64,000 bases of DNA from Lucinisca nassula (taxonomy: Eukaryota > Mollusca > Bivalvia > Lucinida > Lucinidae), in NCBI GenBank assembly GCA_963580285.1, contig OY757010.1, positions 208,972,138 through 209,036,137 of the forward strand, in the 5' to 3' direction. The translations under genes and the position numbers were made by a program. The notes below the pieces were generated by a model, which was given only the letters and a program-made list of their open reading frames with translations, was not told where the DNA came from and made no database searches. Shown in pieces: positions 21,934 to 32,559 of this stretch (the first letter of the stretch is position 1; every line of letters begins with the position of its first letter).

Positions 21934-22275
21934 CCCATTGTACACCAGTGGACTCTTCCATTGCTATATGTTGGATAAGTCCAATTGTCATTTAAGGGGT
22001 GTCAGGCCTATTTTTTTTTTTTTTTCCATTTTTATTCTGTTTTTTGAGGGAAAATTCTGTTAGCAAATTGTGTAGGCCGTGTTTTGCCAATTGAGTACAA
22101 GAAACCCCAAAATGGATACCTTGGCAAAACAGTGCAGGCCCAGATCAGACTTTGCAGAATGCAGCGCCTGATAAGGGCATACACTGTCTGCAAAAAGTTC
22201 AGCCATTTTCCAAATAGTTTTTGAAGAAAAAACACAACCTCACACCCCTAAATTTTGAAGATTCTATTTGGTACC
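21934..22275 (-). mobile_element. Family D' fragment fused to a family D hairpin MITE
   Basis: Left part: TTAACCCATTGTACACCAGT, 'ggataagtccaattgtcatt' and 'ttctgttagcaaattgt' (D'). Right part: 'aagaaaccccaaaatggata', palindrome arms 'aacagtgcaggcccagatca' and 'tgataagggcatacactgtc', and 'ggtaccaaaagggttac'. The junction lies near 22090. Confidence 0.6.
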
Positions 22276-22799
22276 AAAAGGGTTACAAAAATCATGCAGC
22301 TTCTATAAAGCCTCACCTTCAGACTGTCATTCTAAAAGCCATTCAAAATAATCTGCAGCATTCTCTTGATTAAATCTGATGTATTGAAAAATCATTAAGG
22401 CAACCCTAGTGGCAAATAAAATATTTACAAGTAAATTTTCAACTTGCATAAAGCATGACTTTATATGGCAAACCGTGACTTTATATGGCAATATCAGAGA
22501 CACAATGAGAGCTTTGAGAGTCCACAATGGAAACATGAAAAGAATATAATGTAAGTGCAGACAGACAAATTGCTGATTGGGAGTAACTTGAGTCGAGTCT
22601 TTGATCATGTTTCTAATTTCTTGTTACATGTATTTCTTATGTGAAAATGTCCATTTTTAGCCAATTTCCAACCATTTTTCAACAAAATATAATTTTTCTC
22701 ATTGGGCATAGCTGGAGTCCGTTTCAAAACTGATTTGAGTAATTTTTAGTTTAGAATATTTACGGTAATGGCCCAGTATACACTATTAAGGTCATAGTT

Positions 22800-23050
22800 A
22801 ACCTCCTTACCACCTCCCTGGATTGTTTATTCCTTTGTATACTAGTAGATTCTTCCATTGCTGTATGATGGACAAGTCCATTTGTAATATATGGGGTGAC
22901 AGGCTTATGTTTTCATTTTATTCCATTTTTGATTATTCTGTTAGCAAATAATCCAGGCCCTGATCAGATGCTGCGTTCTGTGGCATCTGATCTGGGCCTG
23001 CACTGTTTTCCAAGGTACCCCATTTAGGGGTTTCCTGCATACAATGGGTT
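22800..23050 (+). mobile_element. Family D' hairpin MITE
   Basis: 'agtagattcttccattgctg', 'ggacaagtccatttgtaata', palindrome 'caggccctgatcagatgctg' / 'catctgatctgggcctgcac', 'atttaggggtttcctgcat' and 'acaatgggtta'. Confidence 0.7.
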
Positions 23051-23580
23051 ATTGATCAACCAAAAGTTACTAAATGATCGCAAAACTTCCATGATTATTG
23101 CTGACCAAAAGTCAAATTGCATGCAAATGAGGCCAGTAACCATTTTTGACCAACCATCAATTAGACTTTGTGTTTGTTTACTAAATATCTGCCAGAGGTT
23201 GTTCGATCACCCTTCTGGAGGAACATGCGCACTTTGACTTCCGGTACCACAGTCCGGTTGGTGATTGAACTATCTCAGTCTGGCCATCCTAATTGTTGAC
23301 TGGTTCCACGCAACTATAGTCAGGCTCGTTAAGGCTCGAACTCACAGTATAATATGTCACGCTTTTATTGTTTAAGAAGCTTTTACATGTAGGCAATAAA
23401 CCAGGATACTGCACAGCTTAAAGCAGACATAAATCTTCCTGATAATTTCCTGTGTCTTAAAAAAATCTTTTTAAATCGGTCTATATACAGCAAGCAAGAA
23501 CTTGTACAAAACTGACACCAAACAAAATCTATATGTACAGAATTCAAACTTCCAAATCAGAACTATCGGCTGATAATATT

Positions 23581-23775
23581 TTAACCCCTTTCCTGCTGAG
23601 CCCGGATATGTCTTTACTTTCAAACAATGCAGATCCAGATCAGATGGCTTCTGAAGAAGCCATCTGATCAGGATCTTCATTGTTTGTCATTCAGTTTATG
23701 AATTTGTTGCAATAATTTGCATCAAGTAATCTGATTGGTTGATAATCAGTAGTGGGTGTGGCATGTTTAAATTGG
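23581..23775 (+). mobile_element. Family B hairpin MITE, right end missing
   Basis: TTAACCCCTTTCCTGCTGAG to 'agtgggtgtggcatgtttaaa'. The palindrome is intact (GATGGCTTCTGAAGAAGCCA). Confidence 0.8.
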
Positions 23776-23882
23776 ATTTGACATTTCAGGTATATTGTCT
23801 ACTGGGTAGATATCAAACCCAATTTACAGACACTGGAAGTATCCTGGAGCCTACCACTATTCTTATCAAAATTTTCTGACAT

Positions 23883-24111
23883 ATTAAACCATTTTGCACC
23901 AGAAACCCCAAAATGGATAATTGGCAAACAGTGCAGGCCCAGATCAGACGCCACACGCGGCATCATCTGATCAGGCCCTACACTGTTTGCAAAAAGTGTA
24001 GCCATTTTCCAAACCGATTTTGAAGAAAACACAATCTGACACCCCTAAATTGTGAAATGGACTCCTGCTATATATAAGGTGGAAGATTCCATTTGGTACA
24101 AAAAGGGTTAA
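23883..24111 (-). mobile_element. Family D hairpin MITE, near complete
   Basis: 'ttaaaccattttgcaccaga', 'aaccccaaaatgg', palindrome 'gtgcaggcccagatcagacg' / 'catctgatcaggccctacac', 'gacacccctaaattgtgaaa' and 'ggtacaaaaagggttaa'. Confidence 0.8.
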
Positions 24112-24244
24112 ACTGAAAAAGAAACTTTTCCCTGATGATTTTCATCCCTTCACATGAAATGTCAAGCCTTTAGTTTTTAGAATAAGACAAAAATACAAAG
24201 TCATCTTCAAAGCAATTTTGCTTGGCCTTCTAAACTTGATGTAC

Positions 24245-24545
24245 TGTTTGTCTGATTTGTGGTTTAAAGTCCCCGTCAACACTATTAAGGTCATTTTTGA
24301 GACGTTGCTTCCAATTTTATTGGACATTTACCCAATATGGAGGTGAAACGACTTCTCAAGCCCTGCCGCTCTATGAAACCAAAGGGTTTATATGCATGGA
24401 TGGTCTGACGCGCACCACTTTGCCTGGGCAGGCTTAGACCTTATAAGCGGTTTACCTGTACTCATGTGCGCGGTCTGTTTCAGCAATGCATGGAAGCACA
24501 GTACAGGCCAGTCTATTTTTTCAAGCCCTGAAGGGCTGGGGCTTC
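24245..24545 (-). mobile_element. CAAA-tailed SINE-like element
   Basis: 'gtttgtctgatttgtggtt' at the left and 'ttcaagccctgaagggctgg' at the right. All internal blocks are recognisable, with more divergence than the copy at 51803. Confidence 0.8.
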
Positions 24546-24552
24546 TTGAGGT

Positions 24553-24730
24553 ACTGTAAAACATTCTAAACATTTGGACACATTAAGGACTTCTGTAGTT
24601 CTCCTAAAATTTTAGGAAATTTGTTTCACTTCAAAAGGTGCAGACGGAATGGCAAACAGTGTACAGGAGCAGTCTGATCTGGGTCTACACCGTTTGCTTT
24701 GGCCTATCTGTCCTAATACTTAGGATTATT
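24553..24730 (-). mobile_element. Family C hairpin MITE, worn
   Basis: TACTGTAAAACATTC at the left, 'acttctgtagttctcctaaa', a reduced palindrome ('gtgtacaggagcagtctgat') and 'ctaatacttaggatta' at the right. Confidence 0.65.
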
Positions 24731-24756
24731 TTTGGTTCATGACTGCTGAACGAGTC

Positions 24757-25001
24757 TGTTCTGGGTCTACACTGTTAACATTGGCAAATAAGAAGTTTTG
24801 GGTCTACATTGTAATAAGTTCTGGGCCGACCCTGTTAATACTGGCAAATAAATAAGTCCTGGGTCTACATTGTTAACATTGGGAAATAAAAAGTTGTGAG
24901 TCAACCCTGTTAACATTGGCAAATTACAAGTTCTGGGTCTAAACTGTTAACACTGGGAAATAATAAAATCTTGGTCTACACTGTTTAACATTGGCATATC
25001 G
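24757..25001 (+). repeat. ~41 bp tandem array built on a hairpin arm
   Basis: Six units share 'ctgggtctacactgttaaca' and 'ttggcaaataa'. GGGTCTACACTGTT is the right arm of the family C palindrome just upstream. Confidence 0.75.
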
Positions 25002-25199
25002 AAAAAAAGGCTCTTGCAAAACAGGAAAGAGAGAGTTCAAAGCAGAATTTCACGTGTTCACATCTTGTTCCAGCCAGTGACCATGTAACAGGGAAAGGTA
25101 AAGGCAGCAAAAAAAAGGTAACTGGGCTTGTGCCCACAACCAGTCCTGATTCCCCAAAGCCCTGATATCCTCCCGTAGTTGACATACAAATACTGGTTG

Positions 25200-25335
25200 A
25201 CTCTTCCACTGTTATATGCTGGACAAGTCCATTTGTCAGCTCTATTTTCATAGATTTTACTTTCATTTTTAATGGAAAAATCCTGTAAGCAAACACTGTA
25301 GATCTGTATCAGATGCTGCCTGATCCAGGTCTGCA
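25200..25335 (+). mobile_element. Family D' fragment
   Basis: 'gactcttccactgttatatg', 'ggacaagtccatttgtcagc' and a reduced palindrome ('gatctgtatcagatgctgcc'). Confidence 0.55.
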
Positions 25336-25339
25336 CTAT

Positions 25340-25548
25340 TAACCCTTTTTGTACCAAAGCTTATATACAGCAGGCATCCATTTCCAAATTTAGGGGTGTC
25401 AGGTTGTGTTTTCTTCAAAAACTATTATTTGGAGATTGGCTGAAAATTTTGCAAATAGTGTAGACGCTGCATTGCGGCGTCTGATCTAGGCCTGCACTGT
25501 TTGCCAGGGCACCCGTTTTGGGGTTTCTGGTACTAAATGGGATTAAGT
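25340..25548 (+). mobile_element. Family D hairpin MITE
   Basis: TTAACCCTTTTTGTACCAAA at the left, 'ttaggggtgtcaggttgtgt', palindrome remnant 'gtgtagacgctgcattgcgg' / 'cgtctgatctaggcctgcac', and 'tggtactaaatgggattaa' at the right. Confidence 0.8.
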
Positions 25549-25559
25549 TTAGTGTCACC

Positions 25560-26050
25560 AACAATTGTTTGCAGTAGATAGTAATTATCATCAGAAGACA
25601 CGGTCACACAATACATCATCCCTTCAAACTGATTACAGAAACAAAGAAGTAAATAATTCCCCCTAAAATGGATAATATATTCTAGCTGAAGCATTCACCC
25701 TGACTGTAATTGTTCTAACAAGGAACATAATTTGTTCAGCAGGCAAGTTATATGCCTGTAATTTTCCCAGTTTTTATGGCAGAACTAGTGACAGGAGAAA
25801 AGTCATAAAGAAGACAGCAGGATCCAGAGAATGGTGTTTATTTTACCACATTCTTGCTCATAGAGACACTTCTACTGACAGAAAATACCATTTTATAACT
25901 CCTCAGCAGGCACACATTGGGACAATATAAATTGACTGAAGTCAACAAAATTTTACAAACATTTTCAAAATATGCTGTACCTCTGGGATGGTACTGCACA
26001 CAGGGTTTCCCCACACAAAAATAGTGCCTACAGCATAATAAACAGGCAGG
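25560..26050. other. No recognised feature
   Basis: Apparently unique AT-rich intron sequence. Confidence 0.45.
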
Positions 26051-26057
26051 TTTTTAA

Positions 26058-26104
26058 CCGGAAAAACTACATCTGAAAATGTCATCTGCTTATGTCGTCC
26101 TCTG
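26058..26104 (+). repeat. Repeat K block, second copy
   Basis: 'aaaaactacatctgaaaatg' continues to 'tcatctgcttatgtcgtcc'. Compare 18820-18870. Confidence 0.55.
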
Positions 26105-26191
26105 AATTTCTTGCAAACTTATTAAAAATATTTTTGCATACAGGCAAACAGTGTTTGCAAAAAATTCCTTAAGGTAATCGGCAGACATCAA

Positions 26192-26305
26192 AGACATCCA
26201 ACTCACACCGCTTTGCCTGGGCAGGCTTAGATCCTCTAAGCGGTTTTCCAGTACTCATGTGTGGGTTGATTTCAGCTCTGCCTGGAAGCATCATGCAGCC
26301 CATGG
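26192..26305 (-). mobile_element. SINE-like internal fragment
   Basis: Only the head-side half is present: 'ctttgcctgggcaggcttag', 'gtactcatgtgtggg' and 'gcatcatgcagcccatgg'. Confidence 0.75.
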
Positions 26306-26345
26306 CCGTCAAGAATGGTTATATGTAGTAGTGTTATGGTTTAGT

Positions 26346-26678
26346 GTATGTGTGTGAATTCGGGTTTAACGTCGCTTTCAACAATTTTTCAGTCATATCA
26401 CAATGGTGTCTGGTTGCGACAGGGAGCTCAATGCTCACTTTTATAGTGCTGTCTCACTGAAGTATCATGTCCCAGACACATTCAATGATACCACACCCAG
26501 TCACATTAGCCTGACACTGGGTCGAGCAGTCCTAGCTCTACCCCGTAAATCAGAGTGCCAAGCGAGGAGCAGCTAGTACCATTCTTAACAAATTTGGTAT
26601 GTCGCGGCCCGGGATCGAACCTGTGGCCTCCCGTTCCCCGGAGCGGACACTCTACCAACTGAGCTATCAAGGCTGGTT
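26346..26678 (-). mobile_element. tRNA-derived SINE (RUDI/Meta-like), complete with target duplication
   Basis: On the minus strand the head reads TAGCTCAGTTGGTAGAGTG (A box) and GGTTCGATCCC (B box), then a ~220 bp body, then GTTGAAAGCGACGTTAAACC and a CACACA tail. A perfect 12 bp duplication TTATGGTTTAGT flanks it (26334-26345, 26679-26690). It has about the same length as the copy at 28187. The RUDI/Meta name is from memory of bivalve SINEs; the tRNA origin is seen directly. Confidence 0.9.
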
Positions 26679-26703
26679 TTATGGTTTAGTAATTTAAGTT
26701 TTT

Positions 26704-26914
26704 AACCCTTGTCTTGCTGAGTATAAAAAACCCTACCTTTGCAAACAGTGTAGATCCAGATCAGATGGCTTCTGAAGAAGCCATCTGATTAGGATCTACA
26801 CTGTTTGCTTTGTAGACTGCAACCAGAATGAAAACATCACATCAAATCATCTGATAGGTTAATCGTCAGAAATGGGTTTGGCTAAATAAATCTATTCCGA
26901 AGAATAAGGGTTAA
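26704..26914 (+). mobile_element. Family A TTAA hairpin MITE, complete
   Basis: TTAACCCTTGTCTTGCTGAG and CCGAAGAATAAGGGTTAA ends, with the palindrome intact. Confidence 0.88.
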
Positions 26915-27050
26915 TCAATGGTCAAGTATCTTTGGATATACCCTGCATGTCAAGTTGAAGGAGACGAGCACCATCTGGCAAGGATCAAGCATATAGGGCC
27001 TCTGGGAGGGTAACATATGTAGTGATGAGGCCTTGGGGAGTCATTCTCCG

Positions 27051-27570
27051 TACAATCATCAACAGATATAGATATTCAATGTCTTATTACACTGTAACTA
27101 TTACAGACACCATATGCGCCTGGACAAAAAAAAACGTCTTTTATTATGTGTGTGGTCAGTGAAGACACAGATCAGCCATTGCATGCCTGATCAGAGTCTC
27201 TGTAGTCAGCATGACACTTTCACTGACATTGAGGCTTTCCAGAGATAAAACAACATCCAAATCTCTTACCATACTGAACAAAAATAAAAATCTAGAAGCC
27301 CATGCCCTCTATGCTGAAGCTTCTTGCCTTATATACCAGGGTTGTTGATTCAACTCAGGGCTTCTCAAGACTTTCCAATGAGGCTTTAGACCAAGGTACC
27401 ATCTCCGTATGACCTTAGTTGTTGGTCCAAGGTAAAACTCAAACACACATCATTAGAACAAAATGCACATGCATATACATGTACATTTAGAAGCTGAAAG
27501 ACTGCGCATATGGTGTCTGTAATAGTTAGTGAAATAAGACATTGAATATCTATATCTGTTGATGATTGTA
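27051..27570. mobile_element. Foldback-type element with ~68 bp terminal inverted repeats
   Basis: Left arm 27051-27119 (TACAATCATCAACAGATATA to CACCATATGCGC) is matched by right arm 27504-27570 with one 2 nt gap and about one mismatch. The core holds a worn hairpin (27165-27220) and a worn tRNA SINE. TA is the outermost dinucleotide on both sides. Confidence 0.85.
27320..27465 (+). mobile_element. Worn tRNA-derived SINE inside the foldback element
   Basis: 'ggttgttgattcaactcagg' (decayed B box), 'cttctcaagactttcc', 'ccatctccgtatgacc' and 'ggtaaaactcaaacac' follow the order of the copy at 46725-46880. Confidence 0.55.
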
Positions 27571-27574
27571 TAGA

Positions 27575-27815
27575 GATAATAATAATAAAAATAATAATAA
27601 TCCTGTTTATTTATAGACCTGTTTATTTATAGAGGGTAACACAGTAAACTTATACTAATCTTCCATGTGGCCCTCTTTTCTGCCTTGGTAGAAACCAGTA
27701 CTTAGCAATGTGGACAAAATCTCTTGCTCAAGAAAACAACACTTGATGCTTGTGGGGATCCAACCTGGAACCTCTCGATCCCAAGTCCGATGCTTTACCA
27801 CTGCACCACAAGGTT
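27575..27815 (-). mobile_element. tRNA-derived SINE with (AATAAT)n tail
   Basis: The minus strand starts ACCTTGTGGTGCAGTGGTAA (A box) and has GGTTGGATCCC (B box). The body includes 'ttgctaagtactggtttcta' and it ends in repeated ATT/AAT units. Confidence 0.75.
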
Positions 27816-28186
27816 TGTAGATTTTTCACATGGACTGTCCTCTATCGTTACAGCCATTAAGGGTATCGGGTAGGCATATGGAAGAGATGTAAACAAGTAG
27901 CTCCAAACACAGTATAAAGAAATTGGTGAGAAGATGTTTGCAACTGTGTGTGTTGTTGTTTGAGCCGGGACACAGCATTACCTACAATTTACATGTGTCC
28001 CAGCAAAGAATCAGATCAGCCTGTGCATCCATGTAGTCTGACCAGAGACTTCTCTTGCTGCATGAAGGAGCATTGGACTGTTAGCTATCCTTAGAGCGCA
28101 CAATGAAGACTGATCTGTCTCCGAGTCTTCGCTGGGCACAAAAATTGTAAGAAATGCTGTGCCCCGGCCCATTTTGTTGTAATAGG

Positions 28187-28520
28187 TGGGTGTGTGTGTG
28201 AATTCGGGTTTAACGTCGCTTTCAACAATTTTTCAGTCATATCATGAGGGTGTCTGGTTGCGAGAGGGAGCTTAATGCTCACATTTATAGTGCTGCCTCA
28301 CTGAAGTATCATGTCCCAGACACATTACATGATACCACACCCAGTCACATTATCCTGACACTGGGTCGAGCAGTCCTAGCTCTACCCCGTAAATCTGAGT
28401 GCCAAGCGAGGAGCAGCTAGTACCATTTTAAATGACTTTGGTATGTCGCGGCCCGGGATCGAACCTGTGACCTCACATTCCTCGGAGCGGACACTCTACC
28501 AACTGAGCTATCGGGGCCGG
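28187..28520 (-). mobile_element. tRNA-derived SINE (RUDI/Meta-like), second copy
   Basis: Same structure as 26346-26678. The 14 bp target duplication TTTGTTGTAATAGG is exact (28173-28186, 28521-28534). A box at 28495-28514 and B box GGTTCGATCCC at 28455-28465 on the minus strand. Confidence 0.92.
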
Positions 28521-28739
28521 TTTGTTGTAATAGGATCTTGCAAACAGTCAGGTCTTTAGGACGTGTTCCCTCTTCCTTATAAAAAATAGTCTACTCAACT
28601 AATGAATTTCCCTGAAGATAATCCCTTATTTTACTGGTAAGCATACAGGAAGTGACAAAAGTTGTCTCCCTTGTTAGAAGGACCTAAATCATTTTATATC
28701 TGAAACTAACATAGTAATTAGAACTGTGATCATTTATTA

Positions 28740-28868
28740 TTGCGAACATTACATTCTTTTTGCTAAAATAGGTGAGTTACTTTGGCAAGTGTAAAGCTGC
28801 TCACATTTTTCAGCAAAACATCAGAGTATCAGATATTCCACTTGCATGATTTGCCATGAACTAGCTCA
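28740..28868 (+). repeat. Family I fragment
   Basis: 'gtgtaaagctgctcacattt', 'tcagcaaaacatcagagtat' and 'ccacttgcatgatttgcc' match the right half of family I. Confidence 0.5.
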
Positions 28869-29081
28869 TTAACCCTTGTCCTGCTGAATATTCATATATG
28901 CAACACCCACTACCGATTATCAACCAATCAGATTACTTTATCCAAATTATTGCAACAAATTCATAAACTGAATCACAAACAATGTAGATCCTGATCAGAT
29001 GGCTTCTTCAGAAGCCATCTGATCTGGATCTTCATTGTTTGAAAGATAGGACATATCCGGGATCAGCAGGACAAGGGTTAA
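28869..29081 (-). mobile_element. Family B TTAA hairpin MITE, reverse orientation
   Basis: TTAACCCTTGTCCTGCTGAA and ATCAGCAGGACAAGGGTTAA ends. The palindrome has CCTGATC on the left and CTGGATC on the right, the mirror of plus-oriented copies. Confidence 0.9.
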
Positions 29082-29093
29082 ACAAACAATGTT

Positions 29094-29312
29094 TTGTTTG
29101 TTTGTTTGTGTAAAGGTTTTAGGTCATTTTGGAGATGTTGATACCGATTTTGTGGAACTTTTAAAATGACATCAAAAGCCCTACTGTCCAAAGAAACCAC
29201 TGGGTCCGACTCCCACCTCTTGTCCTTCCAAGTAGTTTACCAGTTCTCAAATATTTGGTCGGTTAAGCACCAACAGCCCAATCTATTTCTCCAAGCCCCA
29301 ATGAGTGGGGGA
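29094..29312 (-). mobile_element. Diverged SINE-like element
   Basis: (TTTG)n, 'aggtcattttggagatgttg', 'ttgtggaacttttaaaatga' and 'ctccaagccccaatgagtgg' keep family order, with large deletions. Confidence 0.6.
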
Positions 29313-29869
29313 ACAAACAATGCTTTCTGTAGGGTATTCGGAACTGTCTGTATGGCCTTGGGCTCTTCTTCTTCTTATTCAGTATTCTGGCAGTCTCTTC
29401 TTTATGTCAATAGCCTAGATATTGCAGTCTCTTCTTAATGTCTATAGCCTAGAACAGTTGGCTATTAGACCATTCCTGACCATTTCTGGTAAAATTAATG
29501 TCCCCAGTCAAATCTAATAAGATGTGGACTAGTGAATAATTTATATGCTACTAAGAAGAGACAGCTGGCTAGTGGAAGTATTGTCAGGTTTATTACAGGG
29601 GATTGGATATACCTTAAGGGCAGAAATCATTTGCCTATCTTCTCCCAGACAGCAGCTGCTCTTATAGGTGAATAAACTTCCAAGGCAGCCAACTCTGTCA
29701 AAAGAACGCTTATCTCTCTTAGCAGTAGGGATCTGCTCTTAGAAGAAAGAATTTGCACTCTTAAGAGAAGATTCCTGGAGGAAATTGGTTGTCAATAAAG
29801 GAAACTGGATGTCATAAATTTTGTCTCTTGTAAGAATGGCAAAAACACACTGACCTCCCAGGGGAAACC

Positions 29870-30360
29870 CCAAAGGCATTAATTGGCAAACAGTGCAGGT
29901 CCAGATCAGATGCCGCGAAACGCGGCATCTGATCAGGGCCTACACTCTTTGTAAAAAAGTTCAGCCATTTTCCAATTCATTTTAAAAATAAAACAACCTG
30001 TCACTAAATTTTGATTGATTGATTGAATGTTTAACATCCGCAACACTATTTAGGTCACTTTGGAGAATGTGGGACTTATACCAGAAACTGAGATGAAACA
30101 AAATCTCAAGTCCTGCAACCCAATGAAATCAAGAGGGTTTATATGCATGGACGGTCCCACTCGCACCATTTTGCCTGGGCATGATTAGACCTTCCAAGCA
30201 GTTTACCAGTACTCATGTGCACGGTCCGTTTCGGTTCTGCATGGAAGCACCGTGCAGTCCAATCTATTTCTCCAAGCACCGATGGAAGGGGCAGAACCTA
30301 AACTTTGAAATGGACCCCTACTATAAGGTGAATGTTTCCATTTACTACAAAACAGGTTGA
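29870..30360 (-). mobile_element. Family D MITE opened by a SINE-like insertion
   Basis: Left: 'ggggaaaccccaaaggcatt', palindrome with GATGCCGCGAAACGCGGCATC, and 'aaacaacctgtcactaaatt'. Right of the insertion: 'actttgaaatggacccctac' and 'ttccatttactacaaaaca'. The inserted element is at 30010-30292. Confidence 0.75.
30010..30292 (-). mobile_element. CAAT-tailed SINE-like element within family D
   Basis: (GATT)n then 'gaatgtttaacatcc', 'tgagatgaaacaaaatctca', 'ttttgcctgggcatgattag' and 'caagcaccgatggaagggg'. Confidence 0.8.
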
Positions 30361-30715
30361 TGGAATCCTTCAGAAGATTCTATCTGATCAGGATCTACAC
30401 TTTTATAATTAGGTTATGAATTTGAATGCATACTTTGATTGATTGATAATCAGATATTGATGTCGCAATATTAACTATGTCATCTGTATCCATAAATCAG
30501 TGGAAAATCTTATGAGGCAAAATTTGTCTTTAAAGAGACAAAAATACTTTGGCAGGAGTTGCCTCCCATTAACGTGTATCCAGAAGTTTCAGACATCAGT
30601 ACAGCCACGATCGTCTCCCTTGACTTTGAACAAGACCTGTTAACTGATGGGTAGCTCCCCTTAACCTTGTCAACAAAACCTAAGGCAGGAGTTGTACAAT
30701 TATACCAAGTACCAT

Positions 30716-31472
30716 CAGGGGGGTAGCTGCAGATATGATGACAACGTTGTCAGTATCAGATGTACATCATGGTGGTGCAAAGAAGTAACATCTTTGAAAC
30801 TCTATTCAGCTAAGTTTGCCATTATGCTAACATGGCTGTGCAAAATGTTCTGTACCAAAGGGCAGCAACAGATAGATAGCAACCATACTGTTGTTGATAG
30901 CGTTGGGATCAGCATCAGTAAATGTCATCCGTAGAGTCAGCCAAGGACTATGTTCCTGATACTAGTCCAAAATAGTGCTTTAAAAAGTTAAGCCAGTGAT
31001 GCTTGCCTGTTAGTGTCATGTCTATGCAAACATTGTCAACAAAAAACACTTGGAAAACTTCAACCTAACACTTTGCATGCTGGGTATTTCTAACAGCAGA
31101 CAACATTTTTATTTTTTTCCAGAAAACAGGATTTGACATTTTTACCTATGGAGACAATTTGCATGAGATGTCAAGTCCTGTTTTCTGGGAAAAATATCAA
31201 CAGTTTGCCATATGCTGAATTAGCCCAGAGCACGGTAAAGGCTGAACAACACTAAACAAAACGGAATGCTGATCCCAACGCTACCATCAACAACAGTATG
31301 GTTGCTATCTATCTGTTGCTGCCCTTTCGTACAGAACATTTTGCACAGCCATGCTAGCATAATGGCAAACTTAGCTGAATAGATTTTCGAAGATGTTACT
31401 TCTTTGCACCACCATGATGTAACATCTGATACTGACACCATTGTCATCATAATATTATCTGCAGCTACCCCC
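30716..31472. mobile_element. Foldback element with ~205 bp inverted arms and a nested inner palindrome
   Basis: Left arm 30716-30915 ('ggggtagctgcagatatgat' to 'cgttgggatcagcat') is the reverse complement of 31265-31472 with few mismatches and short indels. A second inverted repeat, 'ccagaaaacaggatttgaca' / 'tgtcaagtcctgttttctgg', sits in the core at 31119-31138 and 31169-31188. Similar frames on opposite strands arise because the arms are inverted; I see no sign that they are genes. Confidence 0.88.
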
Positions 31473-31539
31473 TTTTACACCTGAATGAGTTCTTCCACTT
31501 CATAAATGGTCAGTTGCGTATATTTTTTGGAATTAATTT

Positions 31540-31674
31540 AGAAACATGGCTGAACGTCTTTTTTTGGGAACAGTGAAATTCCAGATCAGCAACGCATTCT
31601 GTGTGATCTGATCTGGCCCTGGACTGTTTGCCTGTGTGTTGTGTTGTGGTTTCCCTGTACAAAATGGGTTAAAG
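31540..31674 (+). mobile_element. Family D fragment
   Basis: 'acatggctgaacgtcttttt', palindrome 'gaaattccagatcagcaacg' / 'gtgatctgatctggccctgg', and 'gtacaaaatgggttaa'. Confidence 0.65.
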
Positions 31675-31679
31675 TCTTC

Positions 31680-32200
31680 ATTAAACCCATTTTGTACCAA
31701 ATAGAATCTTCCTCCTTTAATATAGCACAAGTCCATTTCAAAATTCAGGGGTCTCAGGTTATGTGTTCTTCAAAAATTTATTTGGAAAATGGCTCAACTT
31801 TTTGCAAACAGTGTTTTGTTTTAATTGAGGTTTAACGTCCCCGTCAACACTATTTAGGTCATTTTGGAGACATTGCTTTCAATTTTGTGGGACTTTTACC
31901 CGACATTGAGATGAAATGACATCTCAAGCCCTGCCTCCCGATAAAACCAAAACGCTTAAATGCATTGGACGGTCTGAATCACATCAGTTTGCCTGGGCAG
32001 GCTTAGTTCTTCTAAGCAGTTTACCAGTACCCATATGTGGTCAGTTTCAGCAGCACCATGCAGTCTTATCTATTCCTCAAAGCCCTGATGGGCAGGGGGC
32101 AATGTAGGTCCTGATCAGACGTTGCTTTCTGTGGCGTCTGATCTGGGCCTGTACTGTTTACCAATTACCCATTTTGGGGTTTCTGGTACAAAATGGGTAT
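31680..32200 (+). mobile_element. Family D MITE opened by a SINE-like insertion
   Basis: 'cattaaacccattttgtacc', 'aggggtctcaggttatgtgt' and 'tttttgcaaacagtg', interruption at 31811-32098, then 'caatgtaggtcctgatcaga', 'gtggcgtctgatctgggcct' and 'gtttctggtacaaaatgggt'. The insertion falls inside the palindrome arm. Confidence 0.8.
31811..32098 (-). mobile_element. SINE-like element within family D
   Basis: 'ttttgttttaattgaggttt' at the left and 'cctcaaagccctgatgggca' at the right. The flanks 'cagtg' and 'caatg' may be a mutated target duplication. Confidence 0.8.
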
Positions 32201-32559
32201 ATATATATATATCATGCATATTCATGCAGCGAGACCTTAGTTAAAGTAACTAGAACATATGTCACCAGGTAACAGGTGTCACTGATTGAAGTGTTACATT
32301 ACATTCAAACTTGGTGTAAAGAAAGTTCTGACTGACTGCTGAACTGATGTATACAGATCCAAACTTAAAGCAACTTTTTTGTTTTTAGGATTTCCAATAT
32401 TTGTCATAAATTTGCATCATTTTGTATTTTTCGGTGTTTTCCTGAACCCTCAAAAATGCCAGTTTTGACCCCTATTTGTTTCATAAGTCCCCCCAAAATT
32501 TATATGGAAGACACACATTTACATACCTCAGATATGTTCCAGTGATTGTCCTCAACACA

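Noticed and set aside
30692..31450. Two similar frames on opposite strands, at first like a duplicated gene
   Set aside because: They are the two arms of a foldback element; no recognised domain in either.
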